Positions 40,366 through 49,055 of a stretch of DNA of 64,000 bases are shown here, piece by piece. Position 1 is the stretch's first letter. Each line of letters begins with the position of its first letter. Both the position numbers and the translations under genes were made by a program. Below the pieces are notes generated by a model. That model was given only the letters and a program-made list of their open reading frames with translations. It searched no databases and was not told the origin of the DNA. The DNA is taken from contig KV440964.1 of assembly GCA_001636495.1 (NCBI GenBank), forward strand, positions 1,566,666 to 1,630,665. The letters run 5' to 3'. The stretch comes from Sutcliffiella horikoshii. Lineage in GTDB: Bacteria; Bacillota; Bacilli; Bacillales; Bacillaceae_I.

Positions 40366-41553
40366 ATGTCAAAAGTTATTGCAATAAATGCAGGAAGTTC
40401 TTCTCTTAAATTTCAATTGTTCGAAATGCCTAGTGAAAATGTTATTACAAAGGGATTAGTGGAACGTATCGGATTAAACGATGCTGTTTTCACCATCTCT
40501 GTGAACGGTGAAAAAGTAACAGAGATCACGGATATTCCAGAACACGGAGTAGCAGTTAAAATATTATTGAAAAAACTAATCGATCTTGACATCATCCAAA
40601 GCTTCGATGAAATCACGGGAATCGGCCACCGTGTCGTTCATGGAGGGGAAAAGTTCAATGATTCTGTCCTAATTACAGATGAAATTTTAGGTGAATTAGA
40701 AGAGCTTTCAGAACTTGCACCACTTCATAACCCAGCAAACATTGTAGGAATTAAAGCATTCAAGGAAATACTTCCGAACATACCGGCTGTAGCTGTTTTT
40801 GACACGGCTTTCCATCAGTCCATGCCGGAAAAATCTTTCCTATACAGCTTGCCATATGAGTACTATGAAGATTATGGCATCCGTAAATACGGTTTCCATG
40901 GTACATCTCATAAATATGTATCCGAGCGTGCGGCAGAATTGCTTGGCAGACCGGTTGAGCAGCTTCGCCTGATTTCTTGTCACCTTGGAAACGGTGCAAG
41001 TATTGCTGCCATTGAAGGCGGAAAGTCCATTGATACTTCTATGGGCTTCACACCGCTTGCTGGTGTAGCCATGGGTACTCGCTCAGGTAATATTGACCCA
41101 GCATTAATTCCATTCATCATGGAGAAGACAGGCAAAACAGCGGACGAAGTTTTAGAAGTTCTAAATAAACGCAGTGGTATCCTTGGGGTTTCCGGTTTCT
41201 CCAGTGACCTTCGTGATATTGAATCTGCTGCAACAGAAGGTAACGAGCGTGCTGAACTTGCATTAGAAGTATTCGCAGGCCGTATCCACAAATATATCGG
41301 TTCTTATGCTGCAAGAATGTTCGGAGTAGATGCAATTATCTTTACTGCAGGTATCGGTGAGAACAGTGATGTTATCCGTGCAAGAGTTCTTCAAGGACTT
41401 GAATTCATGGGCGTATACTGGGACCCTGCATTGAACAAGGTTCGTGGTAAAGAGGCGTTCATCAATTATCCGCATTCTCCAGTTAAAGTCATCATCATTC
41501 CTACTAACGAAGAAGTGATGATTGCTAGAGATGTTATGAAAATCGCATTATAA
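40366..41553 (+). CDS. ackA: Acetate kinase
   Basis: A 395-residue enzyme converting acetyl phosphate and ADP to acetate and ATP in overflow metabolism. It has the family signatures [15 protein letters not shown] near the start and [14 protein letters not shown] (~178), plus the nucleotide-binding region [12 protein letters not shown]. Full length for the family. The ATG follows AAAGGAGTTGTACGTATCGTC. A cre site and promoter 100-160 bases upstream indicate CcpA activation in excess glucose. A strong terminator makes it monocistronic. Confidence 0.98.
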   Translation: MSKVIAINAGSSSLKFQLFEMPSENVITKGLVERIGLNDAVFTISVNGEKVTEITDIPEHGVAVKILLKKLIDLDIIQSFDEITGIGHRVVHGGEKFNDSVLITDEILGELEELSELAPLHNPANIVGIKAFKEILPNIPAVAVFDTAFHQSMPEKSFLYSLPYEYYEDYGIRKYGFHGTSHKYVSERAAELLGRPVEQLRLISCHLGNGASIAAIEGGKSIDTSMGFTPLAGVAMGTRSGNIDPALIPFIMEKTGKTADEVLEVLNKRSGILGVSGFSSDLRDIESAATEGNERAELALEVFAGRIHKYIGSYAARMFGVDAIIFTAGIGENSDVIRARVLQGLEFMGVYWDPALNKVRGKEAFINYPHSPVKVIIIPTNEEVMIARDVMKIAL

Positions 41554-41556
41554 TTC

Positions 41557-41603
41557 ACAGTTCCCGTCATGTTTCCAACGAACATGACGGGAACTGTTTT
41601 TTT
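41557..41603 (+). terminator. ackA terminator
   Basis: A perfect 17-bp stem (41557-41573 with 41581-41597) and seven-base loop, followed by seven T. Confidence 0.95.
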
Positions 41604-41664
41604 GTGCCGAACTGCTATGGTATAATGGAGAAAACTAGCAGTTGGAAAAGTGAGGGGAAGAACT

Positions 41665-42525
41665 GTGTCGAATAGGAACCAGGCAGAACAATGGAAACAT
41701 AAACTTTCACAATGGGAAGAAAAGCTATATACATATGAGCCATCCCAATTTTCTGATACATTGGATCTTTGGGTGGACAAGGCGTTTGACCTGTTGCCGG
41801 ACGAAACGAAGGAATTGTTTTTCGCACAGATTGACACATGGTTATTTCATTTACATGGCATCATCCAGCAATCCTCTTTCCAGCAGCAAGCAGAAGAACG
41901 GATTGTCAACATGGCACGGAGCTATAAAGAAGAAATAGAACACATTGAAGATATAAGGGAATTACCGCTATCGCAAAAAGCGTTTATCGCAGAGCAGCAG
42001 ATTGCCAAGCAGAAACTATATGCAGTGGTACAAGGGGGAATGACAGGGACAGCGAAACTCTCGACCCTTGCCATTGATATTCCTGCTTTTGCAGCTTTGA
42101 ATATTCGCACAACCCAACTGGTAGCGATGTCTTATGGCTACAGGGCTAGTACACCTGTGGAAATGGTGAAGTCGTTACAATTATTTTATGGGGCGACAGT
42201 ACCTAAGAAATATCAGCATAAACGCTGGGAAACATTGAAAAGTGAACTCGGGCGGGATACCGATTATTATTTTGACGTACTGACAGATAAGGATCACCCT
42301 ACTGTATGGCTCCAACAACCATTGATGCATCTGGTCAAGCTGATGTTTGTAGCTATTATCGGTCGCAAAAAAGTGAACAATGTTCCGTTGCTTGGCATGA
42401 TAACAGCAGCAGGGACAAACTACTACTGGACCAAAGAGGTGTCAGAGTTCTCCCATTACTACTATATGATGAGGCATCTGGTGGAAGTTGGAGAATTGGA
42501 CGAATCGGAATGTGAGCTATTTTAA
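41665..42525 (+). CDS. EcsC-family protein
   Basis: A 286-residue protein with the EcsC family layout: a charged helical N-terminal half (WKHKLSQWEEKLYTYEPS), a conserved middle (VVQGGMTGTAKLSTLAIDIPAFAALNIRTTQLVAMSYGY) with a hydrophobic stretch, and the C-terminal VPLLGMITAAGTNYYWTKEV. EcsC proteins are often found with ABC exporters, but none is adjacent here, and the function is unknown. GTG 41665 is chosen, seven bases after GAGGGG. It lies between the ackA and a bidirectional terminator, alone. Confidence 0.85.
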   Translation: MSNRNQAEQWKHKLSQWEEKLYTYEPSQFSDTLDLWVDKAFDLLPDETKELFFAQIDTWLFHLHGIIQQSSFQQQAEERIVNMARSYKEEIEHIEDIRELPLSQKAFIAEQQIAKQKLYAVVQGGMTGTAKLSTLAIDIPAFAALNIRTTQLVAMSYGYRASTPVEMVKSLQLFYGATVPKKYQHKRWETLKSELGRDTDYYFDVLTDKDHPTVWLQQPLMHLVKLMFVAIIGRKKVNNVPLLGMITAAGTNYYWTKEVSEFSHYYYMMRHLVEVGELDESECELF

Positions 42526-42530
42526 ATTAT

Positions 42531-42566
42531 AAAAAAGCGGGGCTCCCCTACAGAGCCCCGCTTTTC
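42531..42566. terminator. Bidirectional terminator
   Basis: A perfect 13-bp stem AAAAGCGGGGCTC (42533-42545) / GAGCCCCGCTTTT (42553-42565), with A's before and T's after, between two convergent genes. Confidence 0.93.
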
Positions 42567-42569
42567 CAT

Positions 42570-42884
42570 TTATGAATGTATTTTAGAAGAGGATACATGT
42601 TGATTCATTCGGTACCAAAGCCATAAATCATTGATGATGCTTGCATACTCAGCAATCTCGGTGTTTAATTCGCAGGATCGCTCAAAATTTGCTTCATCGT
42701 TAAGCTGGGCCTGCTTCATGTTGATTTGTTCTTCCAGCTCTTTGATGCGATCAGGAATTCTACCACGTATCTTTTCCCATTCTAATAAAATATCCTGCTG
42801 CGTTTTTTTATCATATTTATTCCATTCCAGGTCAAGTTGTGGCAAGGGAATCCCCAGCCGTTTATCCTTTATAAAAGAAAACAT
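42570..42884 (-). CDS. Small coiled-coil protein of unknown function
   Basis: A 104-residue soluble protein. The start is ATG 42884 (MFSFIKDKRLGIPLPQLDLEW), eight bases after GGAAGGAAG; the longer frame to 42920 would include that site. Residues ~20-75 form a charged coiled coil (WEKIRGRIPDRIKELEEQINMKQAQLNDE) and the end is aromatic-rich (INDLWLWYRMNQH). The family is not recognised. It is a single gene reading toward the EcsC gene and sharing its terminator. Confidence 0.65.
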   Translation of the reverse strand: MFSFIKDKRLGIPLPQLDLEWNKYDKKTQQDILLEWEKIRGRIPDRIKELEEQINMKQAQLNDEANFERSCELNTEIAEYASIINDLWLWYRMNQHVSSSKIHS

Positions 42885-43068
42885 AGTGACTTCCTTCCTT
42901 TTTCTCCCCATTTCCACCATTGTATAATAACTCCATTCAACATTCTATGAATACGTCGTAATTTATCGTTTGAAGGTAAATAACCTAAAAGGAATTTTTT
43001 CCACCATTAAATAGATCCTATTCGATGCAAACTATGATGGATACTTAAGTTGAAAGGTGGAAAATACG

Positions 43069-43236
43069 ATGAAGAAGAAAGATCCGAAAGAAATTTTCTC
43101 CTATGATGATAATGCAGTGAACGAAGTGCATAACCAAATCACGGATGCTTATTCAAGCGGAGTGGTAGGAGAGCAATACAGCTCCAATGCGTATCAACCG
43201 GTGGAAGAGGAAAGCGAACATACTTCTCACGAGTAA
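43069..43236 (+). CDS. Small acidic protein, DUF4025 (YozQ)-like
   Basis: A 55-codon gene with a good AAAGGTGG site nine bases before the ATG. The start MKKKDPKEIFSYDD and the middle QITDAYSSGVVGEQY resemble DUF4025 proteins such as YozQ of B. subtilis, tiny soluble proteins of unknown function. The C-terminus is Glu/His/Ser-rich and probably disordered. No promoter or terminator is clear; copy 5 of the dispersed repeat begins 11 bases after the stop. Confidence 0.6.
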   Translation: MKKKDPKEIFSYDDNAVNEVHNQITDAYSSGVVGEQYSSNAYQPVEEESEHTSHE

Positions 43237-43246
43237 TATATAGAGC

Positions 43247-43371
43247 AATTGATCTCCGTTCCAGGCGCTTCGCTTTCCTGCGGGCGGTCCGGGAGCCTCC
43301 TCACTTCGTTGCGGGGTCTCCCCTGTCCCTTCCTCCCGCGGGAGTCTGCGCGCCTTCCACTGCGATCAACT
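43247..43371 (+). repeat. Dispersed structured repeat, copy 5 (subtype A)
   Basis: Nearly identical to copy 1: outer stem AGGCGC/GCGCCT. The inner stem is GGGAG/CTCCC here against GTGAG/CTCAC in copy 1, a compensatory change. It lies between convergent genes. Confidence 0.9.
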
Positions 43372-43423
43372 AGGTCTCTGCATCTTCCATCAAACACCCT
43401 AAAAGGTGCCGCTCCATTGGCAC

Positions 43424-44731
43424 CTATTTGTGACTATTTTTAGATATCAACATATAAAGGCTTCCTGTAAGGATGAAAGCCAAGAAACCGGGAGATAAGA
43501 ACTCCGGCAAGGAAAAATAGACTAGGATTCCAATCCCTACACAGACGAACGCAAATTTGTTATAGGAGGGTAGTCCCTCACCAGGCTCTATCTTCTTCTT
43601 TTTAATCAAAAGAAAATCTGTGATGATAACCGCAGATAAAGGAATGACAAATGCTCCAATCAGCGAGATATATTGTTTAGCCTCTTCTACCAAGGCAGGT
43701 GACAGGGACAAGAGAATACCCGCAGCGCCAAACAGGAGGGAGCTTTTCACTCTGCCAAGTCCCGGAATAGAATTCAATAAACTGAAGCCTCCCGTATAGG
43801 CATTGCTTAAGTTGATAGAAACCATCGATAAAATGGCCGCTCCTAGAATGATGGAGGTGAATAGGCCCGAGCTTGTCATTTCGCTTGTTGCGATGAATGG
43901 ATTTAAGCTCCCCGTCAGAGTAGCAGTGTAAGCGCCGAAAAATGCAGTCAGAATAAAACCGAAGACATTTCCTGTAAACAGCCCCCAAAAACCTTGTTTG
44001 GATGTTATGGCATACCTTGTGACGTCTGCTGAAGAGGATACACCGGAAACGTATTGGACAAAGGCAAGACTAGCGAAAAATCCCATCATTGGTAGATTCC
44101 AGCCCCCCTCATAATTTCCGGATGCTCCCCCACCAGTAATTCCTTGACTCAATAGAAGGTAAAGCATGAGAACCTGCCCAAGAATAAGCAGTGGCATAAA
44201 GTATTTGGTCGCCTTTTTTACAGCATCAAACCCAACAAGTGCAAGCCCGCTCATGATGAGTGCCAAGATCATGGCTATCATGTAAAACGGGAGATTAATT
44301 TGAAACGTCCTTTCCAAGATAAATTGGACAACCAACGTTCCACCTATCGTCTGGACGGAAAACCAGTACAGGGATGTGATGGTTCGAATAGGAGAAGAAA
44401 TGAACCTGGATCCTTTCAGACCTATGATGGATCTGATTGCATATTGAGAAGGAATTCCTTGTTCCGCACCGGGCAATGATAAATAAGAGACAAAAACAAA
44501 TGCAAGTGTTGCACCGATAATAGTAGAAAGGAATGCGGCAAAAAAGCTGAGTCCCCCTTGGATTACTGCAAGAGCAGGCACGAGAAAGTTTCCGGCATTT
44601 ACGGAAAATGCCACTTGGATAATCGTATATTCATACCATTTGGTTTTTCTTAATTCTTGTGGAACAGCTTCCAGCCCGAACCTTTCAATTCGGCTTTGAG
44701 CTGGTATTACCACAGGCTGAGCTTTTGCCAT
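43424..44731 (-). CDS. NCS1-family nucleobase/cation permease
   Basis: A 435-residue membrane protein with about 12 segments and the signature of the NCS1 (cytosine/purine/hydantoin) family. It has an N-terminal cytosolic stretch, then EYTIIQVAFSVNAGNFLVPALAVIQGG in segment 1, GIPSQYAIRSIIGLKGSR between segments 2 and 3, and SGVSSSADVTRYAITSKQGFW in the middle loop. It imports a nucleobase or thiamine-related pyrimidine; the substrate cannot be told. It is divergent to the SDR gene and has no obvious partner. A cytosine or hydroxymethylpyrimidine role is possible. Confidence 0.88.
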   Translation of the reverse strand: MAKAQPVVIPAQSRIERFGLEAVPQELRKTKWYEYTIIQVAFSVNAGNFLVPALAVIQGGLSFFAAFLSTIIGATLAFVFVSYLSLPGAEQGIPSQYAIRSIIGLKGSRFISSPIRTITSLYWFSVQTIGGTLVVQFILERTFQINLPFYMIAMILALIMSGLALVGFDAVKKATKYFMPLLILGQVLMLYLLLSQGITGGGASGNYEGGWNLPMMGFFASLAFVQYVSGVSSSADVTRYAITSKQGFWGLFTGNVFGFILTAFFGAYTATLTGSLNPFIATSEMTSSGLFTSIILGAAILSMVSINLSNAYTGGFSLLNSIPGLGRVKSSLLFGAAGILLSLSPALVEEAKQYISLIGAFVIPLSAVIITDFLLIKKKKIEPGEGLPSYNKFAFVCVGIGILVYFSLPEFLSPGFLAFILTGSLYMLISKNSHK

Positions 44732-44863
44732 GAGAAGTGTCGGCCCCTTTCTTTCCTATACCTAACAATCATTTTATCGCATCTTGGCGGGTTATATGTT
44801 GTAAATTTAGTGGAATTACAAGAAAATAGAGAGGTACGTAATTTGATTAAGGGGGAATCCAGT

Positions 44864-45628
44864 TTGAGACATGCCGTAATTACAGCTGGTTCCAAAGGGC
44901 TTGGAAAAAAAGTGACCGAGATGCTCTTGGATAAAGGGTGTTCCGTTTCCATTAATTATAGAAGTGATACTGAAACAATTGAGCGCCTTAAACAGGAATG
45001 GACAGATATCGGAGCGAATAGGATCCACTTCTTTCAAGGTGATGTGACAAAAAAAGAGGATATGTCCAAATTTATTGATGAAGCGGTTGAGAGATTTGGA
45101 AGAATAGACTATCTGATTAATAATGCAGGTCCCTACATTTTTGAACGCAAAAAGTTAGCGGACTATACTGATGACGAATGGTATGAAATGATAGAAGGAA
45201 ACTTAAGTGCCGTCTTTCACCTTTTCAAAAAAACAATTCCGATAATGCGGAAACAGAGTTTCGGTCGCATTATAACGTATGGCTTTCAAGGAGCAGAATC
45301 TTCTCCTGGCTGGGTGTACCGTTCAGCATTTGCCGCTGCAAAAGTTGGACTTGTATCCCTTACAAAATCAATCGCTTTTGAAGAAGCAGAAAACGGTATT
45401 ACTGCCAATATGGTCTGTCCGGGAGATATTGTCGGGGAGATGAAGGAAGCCACAATCGAGCAGGCAAAAGGCTTGGGTGATGCAAAAAACACTCCAGTAG
45501 GACGTTCTGGAACAGGAGAGGATATTGCGAGAGCCATCGGGTTTTTATGTGAAGAGCAGTCGGATATGATTACTGGAGCTGTTCTCGAAGTAACTGGCGG
45601 AGTCGAGGTTATCAACCGTTTTCGTTAA
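44864..45628 (+). CDS. Atypical short-chain dehydrogenase (YtkK-like)
   Basis: A 254-residue Rossmann-fold protein. The nucleotide loop is TAGSKGLGKKV and the NNAG motif is present (LINNAGPYIF). The usual YxxxK active site reads FxxxK: Phe156 (TTT) and Lys160 in SAFAAAKVGL, and no Ser is in the usual place (GRIITYGFQGAE). TTG 44864 follows AAGGGGGAATCC; the open frame extends upstream to 44657 without a site. It resembles B. subtilis YtkK. Dehydrogenase activity is doubtful because the catalytic Tyr is lost; it could bind NAD(P) without usual catalysis. Confidence 0.82.
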   Translation: MRHAVITAGSKGLGKKVTEMLLDKGCSVSINYRSDTETIERLKQEWTDIGANRIHFFQGDVTKKEDMSKFIDEAVERFGRIDYLINNAGPYIFERKKLADYTDDEWYEMIEGNLSAVFHLFKKTIPIMRKQSFGRIITYGFQGAESSPGWVYRSAFAAAKVGLVSLTKSIAFEEAENGITANMVCPGDIVGEMKEATIEQAKGLGDAKNTPVGRSGTGEDIARAIGFLCEEQSDMITGAVLEVTGGVEVINRFR

Positions 45629-45677
45629 GGGATGCAAAGCACCTGTACTTTTAGATTATATTGACAATTCTGTCTGT

Positions 45678-45739
45678 TTTAAAGCGCTTACAAAAACATC
45701 TAAAAAACTATTTTACATTTTCTAGTTTAATGTTATATT
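45678..45739 (+). promoter_or_regulatory. Promoter of ald with upstream cre-like site
   Basis: TTTACA (45712-45717) and TATATT (45734-45739) with a 16-base spacer form the best promoter. A cre-like palindrome (45678-45692, one mismatch) is centred about 61 bases before the predicted start. CcpA control is plausible but not certain. Confidence 0.4.
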
Positions 45740-45787
45740 AGTTACGTCTTAACGCTTTGTGATTATGATGAGGGAGGTATTTGATCC

Positions 45788-46909
45788 ATGAGAATTGGAG
45801 TACCTAGAGAGATAAAAAACAACGAAAACCGTGTTGCGATGACGCCGGCGGGTGTAGTTAACCTAGTTGGTTTCGGACATGAAGTATACATAGAAAAAGA
45901 AGCTGGCATCGGATCTGGCTTTACTGATGAGCAGTATATACAAGCTGGTGCAAAAATGGTGGAGACAGCTGAAGAAGCATGGTCCATGGATATGGTCATG
46001 AAGGTTAAAGAGCCACTTCCTTCCGAGTACAGCTATTTCCGTGAAGGATTAATCCTTTTCACATATCTACACCTTGCTCCAGAACCGGAGTTGACCAAGG
46101 CTTTGATCGACAACAAAGTAGTTGGTATTGCGTACGAAACTGTACAACTTCCAAACAATTCTTTACCACTCTTGACTCCAATGAGTGAAGTGGCTGGACG
46201 CATGGCTACTCAAATTGGTGCGCAGTTCCTTGAGAAAATCAAAGGTGGAAAAGGAATTCTACTAGGTGGAGTACCTGGTGTTCGTCGCGGGAAAGTAACG
46301 ATCATCGGTGGCGGTGTAGCTGGTACGAATGCTGCTAAGATGGCAATCGGACTTGGCGCAGATGTGACGATCCTTGACTTGAACCCTGATCGTCTTCGTC
46401 AACTAGATGACATTTTCGGAAAAGATATTCAGACACTTATGAGTAACCCATTGAATCTTGAAATCGCTGTGAAGGAATCTGATCTTGTTATCGGTGCCGT
46501 TCTTATTCCAGGTGCTAAAGCGCCGAAGCTAGTAACAGAGGAAATGATTCAATCCATGGGAGCGGGATCTGTAGTAGTGGATATCGCTATTGACCAAGGT
46601 GGAATTTTCGAAACAACAGATCGCATCACAACGCATGATGACCCTACTTATGTGAAGCATGAAGTAGTTCACTATGCAGTAGCTAACATGCCAGGTGCGG
46701 TTCCACGCACATCCACCATTGCATTGACGAACGTAACGGTTCCTTATGCGGTACAGATTGCTAACAAAGGATACAAACAGGCATGCTTGGATAACGAAGC
46801 ACTTCTTAAAGGTATCAACACATTGGATGGTTTTGTAACATATGCGGCAGTTGCGGAATCTCATGGCTTGGCATATGAGAGTGCGAGCAATTTGTTGGTG
46901 AAGAGCTAA
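45788..46909 (+). CDS. ald: Alanine dehydrogenase
   Basis: A 373-residue enzyme interconverting alanine and pyruvate with NAD, needed for alanine use and for sporulation. It has the N-terminal family motif [21 protein letters not shown], the catalytic lysine/histidine region ([23 protein letters not shown]), the nucleotide site [23 protein letters not shown] and [14 protein letters not shown]. Full length for the family. RBS GAGGGAGG precedes the ATG. A weak terminator follows and the next gene is convergent. Confidence 0.97.
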   Translation: MRIGVPREIKNNENRVAMTPAGVVNLVGFGHEVYIEKEAGIGSGFTDEQYIQAGAKMVETAEEAWSMDMVMKVKEPLPSEYSYFREGLILFTYLHLAPEPELTKALIDNKVVGIAYETVQLPNNSLPLLTPMSEVAGRMATQIGAQFLEKIKGGKGILLGGVPGVRRGKVTIIGGGVAGTNAAKMAIGLGADVTILDLNPDRLRQLDDIFGKDIQTLMSNPLNLEIAVKESDLVIGAVLIPGAKAPKLVTEEMIQSMGAGSVVVDIAIDQGGIFETTDRITTHDDPTYVKHEVVHYAVANMPGAVPRTSTIALTNVTVPYAVQIANKGYKQACLDNEALLKGINTLDGFVTYAAVAESHGLAYESASNLLVKS

Positions 46910-46926
46910 TTCATATACAAAAAAAT

Positions 46927-46965
46927 GGCCACTTTATGATCAATGATCTAAGGTGGCCTTTCATG
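46927..46965 (+). terminator. ald terminator
   Basis: GGCCAC (46927-46932) pairs with GTGGCC (46953-46958), with inner TTA/TAA and TGATC/GATCA pairs, then TTTC. The T tract is short. Confidence 0.6.
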
Positions 46966-46990
46966 TAATATTGGGATTATTTTCAAATAC

Positions 46991-48361
46991 TCATACCTTT
47001 GATTGGAACGAGAGCCGTACCTCCGTACCTTCTCCTTCTTTGCTTTCTAAATGAAGTACCCCCTCATGAAGTTCCATGATTTTTTTGCATACAGCAAGCC
47101 CAATACCTGTTCCTGCTTTATTTGGATTGATTTTGTAAAACATATTTGTAACATCGTGAACCATGTCTTTTGGAATTCCAGGGCCTTCATCTTTTATGAT
47201 TACATGGGTATAAGAATCTCTTTCATAAAGTGTTACATCAATTTTTTTACCATAATCGGAAAACTTAATCGCATTATCTAAAATATTTATAAAAACCTGC
47301 CGAAGCTTATTTTCATCCCCGACTATAATAAAATCTTTATTTCCACCATGAAGATCAAATGTGATTTCCTTTTCAGTTGACCGTTTTTTCATCTGTACAA
47401 TGACACTGAATAAAAGGGAGTTAATGTTGAGTTCTTCACACATCAATGTGACTCTATTTGACTGAAGCCTAGAAAAATCCAGTAAGTCCTCTACTAAGGC
47501 AGTCAGTCTTTTTGTTTCCTTAGAAATGATAGTCATTGCAAGCTCTCGTTCTTCTTTAGAAATATTTTCGCCTAACGTTTCGATCCAGCCCGTGATACTT
47601 GTTAGTGGCGTGCGCAGTTCGTGTGATATGGATGAGATGAAATCATGTTTTAATTGGTCGGTTTTTACGATTTCGTCAGCCATATGATTTAGCGTATATG
47701 CCAATATTCTTAATTCATCTTTATAGTTACCTTCTATCCGCTCTTTGAAATTACCATTGGCCATCTGTTCAGAGAAGGTGGTCAACTCTTTCACAGGATT
47801 GACCAATGAATTGGCTAGTTTTAATCCAATGAAAAATACAAAGCCAAGGATACAGATGCCTACTAAAGAAAATAGTTCAAATAAAGAAAGGACCTGTTCA
47901 TCGATTTGCACTAAAGAAGTATTGTATTGAAGGATCCCCACAACTTGGCCCCGTTCAATCAATGGTGCATAAACAGAAAGGACTCTTTCCCCATCCATCT
48001 TTTTGATAGTGGAATACGCTTCTCCTTGAAGTACCTTTTGATTAAAGGAAATTTGGTTTAGGGTGGTTGGCAGGATGCCAGTGGAGGAGGAGATGATTTT
48101 ACCTTTCCTATCAATCAATATTAATTCGATATTTTCCAATGTGAAAAGCTCCATAATGACCCTTGCATGGGAATGAAGAGGGAGCATTTGATCAGGCTGA
48201 GTTCGCTCATAAAGGTGTACGGATGTCTCAGCATGATTTGTTATACTTTGCACTACTCCATCATAGTAATATCGATGAACCGAAAAGAATAATAGACCTT
48301 CTATTAACAATACGGTAACTGTTATGAGGGTCATATAATGAAGCAGTACTCTTTTCTTCAT
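46991..48361 (-). CDS. Sensor histidine kinase
   Basis: A 456-residue membrane kinase. Segment 1 is at ~10-28 and segment 2 at ~162-181; the ~130-residue outer loop between them is probably a PAS-like sensor fold (ELILIDRKGKIISSS...GERVLSVYAPLI). HAMP is at ~182-235. HisKA has the phospho-accepting His247 in SSISHELRTPLTS. HATPase_c has the N box NKLRQVFINILDNAIKFS, DEGPGIP and GTGIGLAVCK. The ATG overlaps the response regulator stop. It is last in an operon with a deacetylase and an FG-GAP-like lipoprotein, so the signal is likely at the envelope. Confidence 0.93.
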   Translation of the reverse strand: MKKRVLLHYMTLITVTVLLIEGLLFFSVHRYYYDGVVQSITNHAETSVHLYERTQPDQMLPLHSHARVIMELFTLENIELILIDRKGKIISSSTGILPTTLNQISFNQKVLQGEAYSTIKKMDGERVLSVYAPLIERGQVVGILQYNTSLVQIDEQVLSLFELFSLVGICILGFVFFIGLKLANSLVNPVKELTTFSEQMANGNFKERIEGNYKDELRILAYTLNHMADEIVKTDQLKHDFISSISHELRTPLTSITGWIETLGENISKEERELAMTIISKETKRLTALVEDLLDFSRLQSNRVTLMCEELNINSLLFSVIVQMKKRSTEKEITFDLHGGNKDFIIVGDENKLRQVFINILDNAIKFSDYGKKIDVTLYERDSYTHVIIKDEGPGIPKDMVHDVTNMFYKINPNKAGTGIGLAVCKKIMELHEGVLHLESKEGEGTEVRLSFQSKV

Positions 48362-49044
48362 CCTTGTTCACCAATCCATACATACCCCGTTCCCCAATAG
48401 GTTTGGATGTATGCCGGAGAGGAAGGAGTGGGCTCAATTTTTTTACGAAGCCGACGTATGTTTACATCAACCACTTTGATGTCTCCAATGTAATGATCCC
48501 CCCACACCTTATCTAGTATTTCGTCCCGTGATAATGGGTTGGGAGAATGTACGATTAAACATTTCAGTATACCAAACTCAGTGGGAGTTAAGGAGATTTG
48601 TCTCCCGTCGGAAAGTAATCTTTGTTTCGTTATGTCTAAAATAAATGGACCTGAGTGAAGTAGTTGTTCTACTTGAATGGATGGCAGCCTCCGCAAAATC
48701 GCTTCCATCCTAGCAATCAGTTCCTTTGGACTAAAAGGCTTTGTAAGGTAGTCGTCAGCTCCTTGCTGTAATCCTTTTATCTTATCTTCTTCTTGGGATT
48801 TGGCTGTCAATGCAATAATACCAGTGCTAGGACTGAGGATTTTGATATGTTTGCATAACTCAAAGCCATCCATACCGGGAAGCATGATATCAATTAGGGC
48901 AAACACAGGGGATTGATACTTTAAGACATCAATTGCTTCTTCGCCTGAAGAGGCCTCTAAAACTTGATAACCAGCTCTTTTAACATTAAGTGAAATGAAA
49001 CTTCGAATAGAAGCCTCGTCTTCCACTACAAGAACCTTTTTCAT
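48358..49044 (-). CDS. OmpR-family response regulator
   Basis: A 228-residue two-domain regulator. The receiver (~1-118) holds acidic VVEDE, the phosphorylated Asp52 in ALIDIMLPGMDG, Thr in IIALTAKSQ and the Lys in YLTKPFSPKEL. The winged-helix DNA-binding domain (~130-228) holds SLTPTEFGILKCL and VNIRRLRKKIEP. RBS TAGGAGGAAAAGGC is strong. It is 11 bases downstream of the lipoprotein gene and overlaps the kinase by four bases, so the pair forms one two-component system. Its targets are unknown. Confidence 0.95.
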   Translation of the reverse strand: MKKVLVVEDEASIRSFISLNVKRAGYQVLEASSGEEAIDVLKYQSPVFALIDIMLPGMDGFELCKHIKILSPSTGIIALTAKSQEEDKIKGLQQGADDYLTKPFSPKELIARMEAILRRLPSIQVEQLLHSGPFILDITKQRLLSDGRQISLTPTEFGILKCLIVHSPNPLSRDEILDKVWGDHYIGDIKVVDVNIRRLRKKIEPTPSSPAYIQTYWGTGYVWIGEQG

Positions 49045-49055
49045 GCCTTTTCCTC

